A stretch of DNA of 64,000 nucleotides, taken from the NCBI RefSeq assembly GCF_042684645.1, contig NZ_JBHULV010000047.1, positions 1 to 64,000 of the forward strand. The letters are read 5' to 3'. This document shows, in pieces, positions 9,096-16,684 of this stretch. The notes beneath the pieces are model-generated. The model searched no databases, was not told where the DNA came from, and worked only from the letters and a program-made list of their open reading frames with translations. This stretch comes from Pseudopedobacter alpinus. GTDB lineage: Bacteria; Bacteroidota; Bacteroidia; Sphingobacteriales; Sphingobacteriaceae. The translations under genes and the position numbers were made by a program. Every line of letters starts with the position of its first letter. The first letter of the stretch is position 1.

Positions 9096-9923
9096 ATGAC
9101 CCGCAAAGAACTTATTCAGCAAATAAAAAATAAAAAATCTTTTTTAGCCATTGGTTTAGATACCGATATTAATAAAATACCAAAGCATCTTTTAAGTATG
9201 GAAGATCCTGTTTTTGAGTTTAATAAACAAATTATTGATGCTACCAAAGACTTATGTGTATCGTATAAAATTAATACTGCTTTTTACGAATCAAGAGGGA
9301 TAGCTGGATGGAAATCATTAATTAAAACAGTTAACTACTTACCAAAAGATATTTTCTCGATTGCTGATGCCAAAAGAGGTGATATAGGTAATACTTCTGC
9401 AATGTACGCTGATGCTTTTTTTAATGAAGAAAGCTCTGACATGAGCTTTGACGCTGTTACTGTTGCACCATATATGGGAAAAGATTCTGTAACTCCATTT
9501 TTAAAGTATGATGATAAATGGGTAATTCTTTTAGCATTAACATCAAATGAAGGTGCTAAAGATTTTCAGTTTACAAAAAATGAAGAGGGCTTTTTATTTG
9601 AGAAAGTTTTAAAAACATCTCAATTATGGGCCAATGATCATAATATGATGTATGTTGTTGGTGCAACAAGGGGAGAGGCTTTTTTAGAAATCAGAAAACA
9701 TGCACCAAATCATTTTTTATTAGTGCCAGGTGTTGGAGCGCAAGGAGGTTCTTTAGCTGATGTTTGTAAATATGGTATGAATAAAGATTGTGGTTTACTG
9801 GTTAATTCTTCTAGAGCAATTATTTATGCCTCATCTTCTGAAGATTTTGCAGCAGCTGCAAGGGTTGAAGCACAAAAAGTACAGGCAGAAATGAAAGAGG
9901 AGTTAAGGGCTATAGGATTTTAA
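9096..9923 (+). CDS. pyrF: Orotidine 5'-phosphate decarboxylase, type 2
   Basis: Decarboxylates OMP to UMP, the last step of de novo pyrimidine synthesis. The catalytic block IADAKRGDIGNT gives D91, K93 and D96. The N-terminal AIGLDTD and the 275-residue length fit the longer type 2 (mycobacterial/Bacteroidota) subfamily rather than the ~240-residue E. coli type. Only 3 bases separate it from the downstream transporter, which suggests one transcript. The ATG at 9096 is the first start and precedes the conserved region directly. Confidence 0.96.
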   Translation: MTRKELIQQIKNKKSFLAIGLDTDINKIPKHLLSMEDPVFEFNKQIIDATKDLCVSYKINTAFYESRGIAGWKSLIKTVNYLPKDIFSIADAKRGDIGNTSAMYADAFFNEESSDMSFDAVTVAPYMGKDSVTPFLKYDDKWVILLALTSNEGAKDFQFTKNEEGFLFEKVLKTSQLWANDHNMMYVVGATRGEAFLEIRKHAPNHFLLVPGVGAQGGSLADVCKYGMNKDCGLLVNSSRAIIYASSSEDFAAAARVEAQKVQAEMKEELRAIGF

Positions 9924-9926
9924 AAA

Positions 9927-10856
9927 ATGAAATCTTTAAGTTCCTTTAAATTACCAATGGCTTTATTTGGTGTTTCATTTTTTTGGGGGACTACTTATTT
10001 AGCAATAAGAATTGCAGTAGAAACTATACCCGCAGTTTATGTTGTAGGTTTTAGACATTTAATGGCTGGCATTATACTTTTTACCTATTTGTTTATTAGT
10101 AAAAAATTAGTTTTTCCTGGTTGGCAAAGGATTTTTCAAAATGTTGTTTTAGCTTTTTTAATGTTGATTTTAGCAAATGGTTTAACCACCTATGGCGAAA
10201 AATCAATTCCATCTGGCTTAACTGCTTTATTAACAACCCTTTCACCATTATTAGTTTTAATTATCAACTTAGCAAGCAAAAAAGAAAAGTTATCCGCTAA
10301 AATAGCTATTGGCGTATTATTAGGTTTAGCAGGTATGGTTGTCTTGTTTTTTAATAGTTTAGCTCAACTCACAAATCCTAATTATAAAATTGGAATAATT
10401 GCTATTATTTGCGCTATAATAGCATGGAGTATTGGTACCGTATATTCAAAATCAGTTAAAAAAGATAATCATAATATTTTAGTTGATTTGTGTACCCAAA
10501 TGCTATTTGCAGGGATTAGCTTGTTAATTGCAGCATTTCTTTTGAAAATTCCATTAGTTATTATCGAGTGGAAAACCAGTAATATTTTGGCCGTATTTTA
10601 CCTTACTTTATTTGGTTCATTGGCAGGTTTTTTATCCTACTTATATGCTTTAAGTAAAATGGCATCAACATCTGTTTCTGTTTTTACTTATTTTAATGTT
10701 GTAGTAGCTTTGTTTTTAGGTTGGTTAATATTAAATGAAGAAATAACCATAAGGCTTATTTTTGCTACTGGCTTAATTTTATTAGGAGTTTTGATAGCAA
10801 ACTATCAAAGAAAAAATGCTAGGTCAGCTGTACAAGGTATGTTAATTGAGAAATAA
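9927..10856 (+). CDS. DMT-superfamily (EamA) transporter
   Basis: A hydrophobic 309-residue protein with about ten membrane segments arranged as two EamA repeats. Signature features include SFFWGTTYLAIR near the N-terminus and the second repeat starting around IIAIICAIIAWSIGTVYSK. The family exports amino acids, metabolites or drugs across the inner membrane; the substrate cannot be read from sequence. It starts 3 bases after pyrF, so it is likely translated from the same message. The C-terminus is a short basic tail. Confidence 0.88.
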   Translation: MKSLSSFKLPMALFGVSFFWGTTYLAIRIAVETIPAVYVVGFRHLMAGIILFTYLFISKKLVFPGWQRIFQNVVLAFLMLILANGLTTYGEKSIPSGLTALLTTLSPLLVLIINLASKKEKLSAKIAIGVLLGLAGMVVLFFNSLAQLTNPNYKIGIIAIICAIIAWSIGTVYSKSVKKDNHNILVDLCTQMLFAGISLLIAAFLLKIPLVIIEWKTSNILAVFYLTLFGSLAGFLSYLYALSKMASTSVSVFTYFNVVVALFLGWLILNEEITIRLIFATGLILLGVLIANYQRKNARSAVQGMLIEK

Positions 10857-10895
10857 TTTAAATTAAATTCATTTTTGTTGTAGCACTTTTTAAAG

Positions 10896-10931
10896 TTTTA
10901 ACGTTAGGGCTTTTAGTAACAAACGTTAAAA
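10896..10931. promoter_or_regulatory. Inverted repeat before the DUF4397 lipoprotein
   Basis: TTTTAACGTT (10896-10905) and its exact complement AACGTTAAAA (10922-10931) flank a 16-base spacer. The second arm ends 9 bases before the ATG at 10941. It could be an operator or form a hairpin in the mRNA leader. Function is unproven. Confidence 0.4.
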
Positions 10932-10940
10932 AATAATAAA

Positions 10941-11657
10941 ATGAAAAATTTTAAATTTAATTTGTCCAATTGGGTTAAAAAATCAAGTGTAAAAGCATTA
11001 GTTTTTGGGTTTGGAGTTTTAACCTTAAGTTCATGCTTAAAAAATGATAATGATAATGTCGCTCCAAACTATTCTGCTTTAGCCATAATTAATGCTTCAC
11101 CAGGTTTGCAACCATTTGATTTTGTTATAGATAATCAAATTGTAAATCAAGGTTCTTTTGATTTTACAGAAAGGCTGCCTTACGTAAATATTTTTTCTGG
11201 AAATAGGAGAATTGGAATATATAAAGACCAAACTGCTGATAGCATTAAAACTGGATCAATTTTAGCACAACCAGGAAAATATTATTCGCTTTATGTAGTT
11301 GGACAACCTGCTAATCTAGAGTTTTTAACCATAACAGACTCTGTAGCGGCAACAACAACTGGTAAAGCACAAATTAGGTTTTTAAATTTAAGTGTTAATT
11401 CTCCTTCACTTAAACTTAATTACGGTGTTGATTCATTGCTAATTAATAATTTGGCTTATAAAAACCATTCTAACTTTGTGGAAATACCTGGTGGAAAACG
11501 ATACAATTTCACTGTTAAAAGCGATGATGTAAATGGTAAAACAGCCGAAAGTAATGTATTGATTGAAAGTGGTAGAATTTATACAGTTTGGGCAAGTGGT
11601 TTGTATAATAATACAGATAGTTTAAAGCTTGGAGTGAAAATTCAGAGAAATAACTAA
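10941..11657 (+). CDS. DUF4397-domain lipoprotein
   Basis: A 238-residue lipoprotein. The N-terminus has a hydrophobic segment ending in a lipobox (LTLSSC, C32), so the mature protein is lipid-anchored in the envelope. The body carries the pattern of DUF4397 proteins: ALAIINASPG near 50, then a second similar strand repeat AQIRFLNLSVNSPSL near 150. In Sphingobacteriaceae these proteins are usually annotated only as DUF4397, with no known function. The gene stands alone between the pyrF pair and a bidirectional terminator. Confidence 0.82.
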   Translation: MKNFKFNLSNWVKKSSVKALVFGFGVLTLSSCLKNDNDNVAPNYSALAIINASPGLQPFDFVIDNQIVNQGSFDFTERLPYVNIFSGNRRIGIYKDQTADSIKTGSILAQPGKYYSLYVVGQPANLEFLTITDSVAATTTGKAQIRFLNLSVNSPSLKLNYGVDSLLINNLAYKNHSNFVEIPGGKRYNFTVKSDDVNGKTAESNVLIESGRIYTVWASGLYNNTDSLKLGVKIQRNN

Positions 11658-11662
11658 AAACA

Positions 11663-11700
11663 AAAAAGCTCAGCAATTTTATAAAATTGCTGAGCTTTTT
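11663..11700. terminator. Bidirectional terminator between convergent genes
   Basis: A near-perfect palindrome: 11663-11680 pairs with 11683-11700 over 18 bp, including an A tract on one side and a T tract on the other. It can therefore end transcription of the DUF4397 gene and of the kinase gene coming from the other strand. Confidence 0.9.
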
Positions 11701-11715
11701 TGTTTCATAATAAAA

Positions 11716-12570
11716 CTATTTCTTCCTGTTTTCAATATGATATTTCACCAAATCATCAATAGGTGAACGCATAATTTTACCCATCTTCATACCATATTCA
11801 GTCGCTACCTCTTCTAAAACATTTCTGAAATTATAAGCTACAGAACCTATACAGTTAAATTCATAACTTTGATAATCTGGATAGTGGCTAACTAAATTCT
11901 TGAAAAAATCGTCAAAAGAAGATTTTACAATGTTTCTTGAATATTCAATGTTTACTGTAATATCATAAACAAATTTGCTAAAGCTTGCACAAAATCTATT
12001 TGGTAATGGTTTAGTGTAAACAGCTTCTAAAATATCATCTGGCGTTAATTTAAAAGTTTCCCAAAAAGAATCTCTTACATTTTTAGGCATATAACCTCTC
12101 AAATAATCACTCAAAAGTTTTTTACCAATGTAACAACCACTTCCTTCGTCACCTAAAATATAAGCTAAAGAATCAATGTTCATTTCAATACCTTCACCAT
12201 CATAAATACAAGTGTTTGTGCCTGTACCTAATATAGCAGCAAAACCTCTTTTATTGCCCAATAAAGCTCTCGCAGCTGCCATTAAATCATGACCAATATC
12301 AATTTTAGCATCAGGAAAAATAACTTCCATGGCTTTTTTTACGATTAAAGCTTTTTCTTCGTTATGTACACCTGCACCATAATAATTTACTTCTGTAATT
12401 TTGCTAGTGGGTAAATCTGATGGCATGTTTTTCTTCATAGAATCAATTATGTATTCAGTATCAGAAAAATAGGGGTTATATCCTTCTGTATGAAACATTA
12501 TAATTTTACCATTATCATCAATCAAACTCCAACTTGTTTTTGTGGAGCCACCGTCTGCAATTAATATCAT
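11716..12570 (-). CDS. N-acetylglucosamine kinase-like ATPase (BadF/BadG family)
   Basis: A 284-residue member of the ASKHA sugar-kinase/BadF-BadG-BcrA family. The phosphate-1 loop is LIADGGSTKTSWSL at the N-terminus; the phosphate-2 region is AAILGTGTNTCIYDG, followed by LGDEGSGCYIGKKLL. Family members phosphorylate N-acetylglucosamine or related amino sugars recycled from cell walls. The exact substrate is inference. It is co-oriented with the CobW gene upstream but separated by 89 bases, so linkage is uncertain. Confidence 0.83.
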   Translation of the reverse strand: MILIADGGSTKTSWSLIDDNGKIIMFHTEGYNPYFSDTEYIIDSMKKNMPSDLPTSKITEVNYYGAGVHNEEKALIVKKAMEVIFPDAKIDIGHDLMAAARALLGNKRGFAAILGTGTNTCIYDGEGIEMNIDSLAYILGDEGSGCYIGKKLLSDYLRGYMPKNVRDSFWETFKLTPDDILEAVYTKPLPNRFCASFSKFVYDITVNIEYSRNIVKSSFDDFFKNLVSHYPDYQSYEFNCIGSVAYNFRNVLEEVATEYGMKMGKIMRSPIDDLVKYHIENRKK

Positions 12571-12659
12571 ATTATTTATTTATGCTGTAAATTTAATTAA
12601 AATTTCTTATTGTATAAAGTACACTAAGTCAAGTTTTTTCTTTTTATAGTATTTATACT

Positions 12660-13652
12660 CTATGTTTTATATATACATTGATTTAATCCTTTTTCTAAAA
12701 CTTCTCTTTTTAGTTGTTTGCCAATAAAAACAATTTTAGAACAACGTACTTCATCTTCCGCCCAATTATCGCCATCAGTAAATACAGGAGCCCCTTTTAC
12801 AGACTGAATAATTAATTTTCTGTTTAAACCTTCAATATATATTATTCCTTTTATCCTATAAAACCAAGCACCTTGTATCATTAACATCACTGTAAAATAG
12901 TGTCTTATTTTTAATAAGTCGAAACTATTTTCGAATATAAAACTTTGGGATACAATTTGATGATGTTGGTTTTGTAGCGGGTTTACATTAAAAATATTTG
13001 ATTGTTTACTGATGTTATACCCTAATTTGAATTGAGTTTTTTCTTTGGTGTAAGCTTTTAAATCAAGCAATTCTTTGCTATCAACTTTTGCAAAATCTGT
13101 AAAACAATAGTTAGCAAATGGGTTTATTTTTTTTATTGTATCCTCAACGTTTTTTAAGATGTCATCTTCAACGCCTTCACATTTATTAAAAATGATAAAA
13201 TCTGCAAAAAGTACTTGTTTTGCTGCTTCCTCGTCAGTACCTAAAACATCTAAAATATTTTCTACATCAACCAAACAAATTGTACCGTCTAACTTAAAAG
13301 CAGTTTGAATGTTATAATCTGTTAAAAATGTACCAGCAACTGCAGATGGATCTGCAATTCCAGTTGTTTCAATAATCAAATGGTCATAATCAAATTTACC
13401 TGTTACTAATTTATTTAATACTTCAAATAAATCTCCATTTAAAGAACAACAAATACAACCATTAGAAAGCTCAAAAATATTTTCATCAGTTTTAATTACC
13501 AATTCACTATCTATATTAATTTCTCCATATTCGTTTTCAATAATAGCAAACTTTGTATTTGGATTTTCTTTAATGATGTGGTTTAGCAGTGTAGTTTTTC
13601 CAGCACCTAAAAAACCAGTTAAAATACTTACCGGAACAGATTTAAAAGACAT
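12660..13652 (-). CDS. CobW/COG0523 GTP-binding metallochaperone-like protein
   Basis: A G3E-family GTPase of about 330 residues. The P-loop is TGFLGAGKTTLL near the N-terminus, the CxCC metal motif is NGCICCSLNGDL (about residues 66-75), and a C-terminal CobW_C-like region follows. COG0523 proteins deliver zinc or cobalt, often under metal limitation; which metal is not visible here. I chose the ATG at 13652 because the longer frame would need a TTG three codons upstream. The gene is divergent from threonine aldolase, with 120 bases between the chosen starts. Confidence 0.88.
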   Translation of the reverse strand: MSFKSVPVSILTGFLGAGKTTLLNHIIKENPNTKFAIIENEYGEINIDSELVIKTDENIFELSNGCICCSLNGDLFEVLNKLVTGKFDYDHLIIETTGIADPSAVAGTFLTDYNIQTAFKLDGTICLVDVENILDVLGTDEEAAKQVLFADFIIFNKCEGVEDDILKNVEDTIKKINPFANYCFTDFAKVDSKELLDLKAYTKEKTQFKLGYNISKQSNIFNVNPLQNQHHQIVSQSFIFENSFDLLKIRHYFTVMLMIQGAWFYRIKGIIYIEGLNRKLIIQSVKGAPVFTDGDNWAEDEVRCSKIVFIGKQLKREVLEKGLNQCIYKT

Positions 13653-13699
13653 ATAATTCAAATATACAATTGCTAACGTTTTTTTAAGTAATTTTTTAA

Positions 13700-13731
13700 T
13701 TGCAATAGCAGTATCTATAGATATAATTTTG
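13700..13731 (+). promoter_or_regulatory. Candidate promoter of threonine aldolase
   Basis: TTG at 13700-13702, a 21-base spacer, then TAATTTTG at 13724-13731. This is an exact TAnnTTTG -7 box at normal Bacteroidota spacing. Transcription would start near 13738, about 35 bases before the ATG at 13773, and would exclude much longer leaders. Confidence 0.6.
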
Positions 13732-13772
13732 TAATCATCAATATTTTCTTGATTTTGCGTAAAACCAAAGTT

Positions 13773-14792
13773 ATGATTGATTATAGAAGTGATACAGTAA
13801 CCAAGCCTACCAAAGGAATGTTAGATGCTATGTTTAGTGCCAAAGTAGGCGATGATGTTTTTGGAGAGGATGAAACTGTAAATACTTTAGAAAGAAAGTT
13901 GGCTGATATGTTTGGTATGGAGGATGCCATGTTTTGCCCTTCTGGTACCATGAGCAATCAAATTGCGATAAAATGTTTTACACAACCTTTAGACGAAGTA
14001 ATTACTGATCAAACATCTCATGTTTATAAATATGAAGGTGGTGGCATCATGTTTAACTCTGGTGCTTCCGTAAAACTTTTAAATGGCGAACGAGGAATTA
14101 TAACTACTTCTTTAATTGAAAGTGAAATTAACCCTACAGATTTTCATTATCCAAAATCTAGCTTGGTTGTTATTGAAAACACTGTAAATAGGGGTGGAGG
14201 GGCATGTTATAAGTTAGACGACATTGAACCCATATATCATTTATGTAAACTAAAAAATTTAAAACTTCATTTAGATGGTGCTAGAATTTTTAATGCTTTA
14301 CAAACCACTAAAGATGAAGCTATAGATTACGGACAATATTTTGACGGCATTTCTGTTTGCTTATCAAAAGGTTTAGGTGCGCCTGTTGGATCTGTTTTTT
14401 TAGCAAGTAAGAAAACAATAAATTATGCCCGAAGAGTAAGAAAAGTTTTTGGGGGTGGTATGAGACAAGCTGGATTTTTAGCTGCGGCAGGAATTTATGC
14501 TTTGGAAAACAATATTGAAAGACTAAAACAAGATCATTTACATGCAGAAGTTATTGCTGAATCTTTACAAAAACTTTCTTTTGTAAAAAATATAATGCCT
14601 GTAGAAACTAATATTGTGATTATGGAGCTAAACGAACAAAAAAATATTGATGAATTTGTAAATGAACTTAAAGAACAAGGAATTTTATGTGGCACATTTG
14701 GCAAACAAATGGTTCGTTTTGTTACGCATTTAGATATTAATAGTAAGGATGTAGATTTTACTTTAAATGCTATAAACAAGTTTGAACATTAA
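13773..14792 (+). CDS. ltaE: Low-specificity L-threonine aldolase
   Basis: A PLP enzyme that splits threonine or allo-threonine into glycine and acetaldehyde. The N-terminus IDYRSDTVTKPT is the conserved family start. The PLP lysine lies in CLSKGLGAPVGS (K199 from this start), preceded by LHLDGARIFNA with the cofactor-binding Asp. At 339 residues it has the usual length. I chose the ATG at 13773 over an upstream TTG at 13749 because family members begin right at this motif. Its last 4 bases overlap the end of the convergent sugar transferase gene. Confidence 0.94.
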   Translation: MIDYRSDTVTKPTKGMLDAMFSAKVGDDVFGEDETVNTLERKLADMFGMEDAMFCPSGTMSNQIAIKCFTQPLDEVITDQTSHVYKYEGGGIMFNSGASVKLLNGERGIITTSLIESEINPTDFHYPKSSLVVIENTVNRGGGACYKLDDIEPIYHLCKLKNLKLHLDGARIFNALQTTKDEAIDYGQYFDGISVCLSKGLGAPVGSVFLASKKTINYARRVRKVFGGGMRQAGFLAAAGIYALENNIERLKQDHLHAEVIAESLQKLSFVKNIMPVETNIVIMELNEQKNIDEFVNELKEQGILCGTFGKQMVRFVTHLDINSKDVDFTLNAINKFEH

Positions 14793-15871
14793 ACTTTCTC
14801 CTTTTGTATCATTGCTGGGAAGGTTTTTAAAATGATTTTAATATCTAACCATAAAGAATAGTTTTTAGCATAGTAATTATCTAATTCTTTTCTTTCATTA
14901 TCAGACATGTTCTTTTTCCCTCTTTTGCTTATTTGCCAAAGTCCGGTTAAGCCAGATGGGCCTAAAAAACGCATAGACCATTCATTAGTTGTAAGCTGCT
15001 CGGCTTCATATAAAGGTAATGGTCTATTACCTACTAAAGACATATCGCCTTTTAAAACGTTTAAAAGCTGAGGCAATTCATCAATGCTACTGTTTCTTAA
15101 AAAAGCACCTAATTTGGTTACCCTAGGGTCATTCTCAACTTTAAAAAAAGAGGCATCACCATATTGATTTTTATGTGCTAAACTTGCCACTTCAGCATCG
15201 GCACCAATACGCATTGATCTGAATTTGTAAAAATCGAAAATTCTATAACCTGTTCCTACTCTTTTACTATTATAAAAAACTGGTCCAGGTGAATCAAGTT
15301 TAATAAGTAAAGCTATAATTGCAAAAAAAGGAGATAATAAAATTAAAGATATAGAGGATACAGTTAAATCTAAAATTCTTTTACTAATTGGCATGTTGTA
15401 TTCTACCACTGGTACTTGAGAAAGTTGATTTACCTGAGACCTAAGTACTTTATAAAAGTTTAAAAATTTCAACCTTTCTTTTAAGTCCTCAAAAGGTATA
15501 GGGTTTGTGTAGCAATCGCTAATCCCCATCTCAATTGCCTTTTTTACAATTTCGGGGCTATTTTCTGTTAAAAGAAATACTGTGATTAAACTTTTTGTAA
15601 TAAAGTTCTTTTTTAAAGCTTGTACCACTATAAGTACTTCATCAAACTTTAATGGGTTAACTTCAAGAAGTAAAATAGTATTGATATCACTAATAGACAG
15701 ATTTTGAATGTAGTTCTTAAAATCTGATAAAGTATTAACTTTATTTACAGAAAACTCTGTATCGGAAAAAATTTGATGAATGCCATCTTCAAAAACAGAG
15801 GCATAATAGAGAACATTAACAGCTTGATTTGATTTGAAATGGTCTTCAACGTTAACATTCGTAAATTGCAT
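14789..15871 (-). CDS. Sugar transferase with N-terminal pseudo-receiver domain
   Basis: The C-terminal half (about 160-360) is a bacterial sugar transferase that links a sugar-1-phosphate to undecaprenyl phosphate to start polysaccharide synthesis. It has KRILDLTVSS, one membrane segment (about 168-191), FYKFRSM (214-220) and NRPLPLYEAEQL. The first 140 residues resemble a response-regulator receiver fold, with the last motif as YTNPIPFEDLKE. The phospho-Asp position is Glu (LLLLEVN, E70), the conserved Lys is Asn (N123), and the acidic pocket is missing. So the domain probably cannot be phosphorylated and may sit in a fixed state. A true response regulator gene lies 3 bases upstream. Confidence 0.85.
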   Translation of the reverse strand: MQFTNVNVEDHFKSNQAVNVLYYASVFEDGIHQIFSDTEFSVNKVNTLSDFKNYIQNLSISDINTILLLEVNPLKFDEVLIVVQALKKNFITKSLITVFLLTENSPEIVKKAIEMGISDCYTNPIPFEDLKERLKFLNFYKVLRSQVNQLSQVPVVEYNMPISKRILDLTVSSISLILLSPFFAIIALLIKLDSPGPVFYNSKRVGTGYRIFDFYKFRSMRIGADAEVASLAHKNQYGDASFFKVENDPRVTKLGAFLRNSSIDELPQLLNVLKGDMSLVGNRPLPLYEAEQLTTNEWSMRFLGPSGLTGLWQISKRGKKNMSDNERKELDNYYAKNYSLWLDIKIILKTFPAMIQKEKV

Positions 15872-15874
15872 TCG

Positions 15875-16270
15875 CTAATTTAATATAATTTTTATTTTAT
15901 CTTTTAAAATTGAAGGATTAAATGGTTTAGACATTAAATCATTAATTGGGTAAGGTATTTTACTTTTAATATTTTCAAGAGACTCAGAGCCAGAAAGTAC
16001 AATTACAGGCACATCTCTAAAATAACCGCTCACTTTCAAAGACCTTACAAAATCAGCTCCGTTAAAATATGGCATTTCCATGTCGGATATAATTAAATCA
16101 GGAATATTGCCACTATCTAACCAAGTTAAAGCATCAAAACCATTATTTTTAATTACCAAATCGTAGTCTTTCTTAAGAATAAATTCTAGTAATTTCAGAA
16201 TCGCAATCTCATCATCAACTAAAAGAATCCTTTTCTTCACAACCTCCTTATTTTTTTCTAATGAAATCAT
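15875..16270 (-). CDS. Single-domain response regulator
   Basis: A 131-residue CheY-like receiver with no output domain. The acidic pair is D19/D20 (LLVDDE), the phosphorylation site is D63 (LIISDMEMPYFNG), and the conserved Lys is K115 (LMSKPF). It is immediately followed (3-base gap) by the sugar transferase gene whose own receiver domain is degenerate. The pair may control polysaccharide initiation, with this protein carrying the phosphate. No kinase is adjacent. Confidence 0.9.
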   Translation of the reverse strand: MISLEKNKEVVKKRILLVDDEIAILKLLEFILKKDYDLVIKNNGFDALTWLDSGNIPDLIISDMEMPYFNGADFVRSLKVSGYFRDVPVIVLSGSESLENIKSKIPYPINDLMSKPFNPSILKDKIKIILN

Positions 16271-16571
16271 AATCCTTTATCTTTTATTACAGTTACATAG
16301 ACAGAAAAGATGCCGAAATATAGTTGCGCTTGATTTAATAAAATATTTGTATTGTAATTTACTAAACTATTTTAATTTCTAAATTAAAATTTGTTATTGT
16401 TAATTTTAATATTCTTAAAAATATAGCTATATCTTATTTAAACACCACTTTTTATTTATTCAATGTATCTTGTCTGTGTTATACTCTTTGTTATACGTTT
16501 GAAGTCCTAATTTGGATTTAGAAAAAATAATTTTTCAAGAATATTTTTTTAATAATGAATAAATAAAAGGT

Positions 16572-16623
16572 TGGGGAATTTAATCCCATTAAAGGGGGGA
16601 TATTTACCCCATTTTATATTGGG
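16572..16623. other. Cluster of short G and C runs in the gap upstream of the response regulator
   Basis: Within the 414-base AT-rich gap 16271-16684, this stretch has alternating runs GGGG, CCC, GGGGGG, CCCC and GGG. They can form two small adjacent hairpins. It stands out sharply from its surroundings. The rest of the gap holds the yidC terminator and, presumably, the promoter of the response regulator, but I see no clear -7 box there. Confidence 0.35.
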
Positions 16624-16649
16624 AGAATGCTTGTTTATTTGCCAAAAAA

Positions 16650-16678
16650 AAAGTTCCGGTAAATTTTACCGGAACTTT
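16650..16678 (-). terminator. Terminator after yidC
   Basis: Nearly perfect palindrome AAAGTTCCGGTAAA/TTTACCGGAACTTT. On the minus strand it is followed by an uninterrupted T run (complement of 16644-16649). It lies 6 bases past the yidC stop. Confidence 0.88.
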
Positions 16679-16684
16679 AAATAT

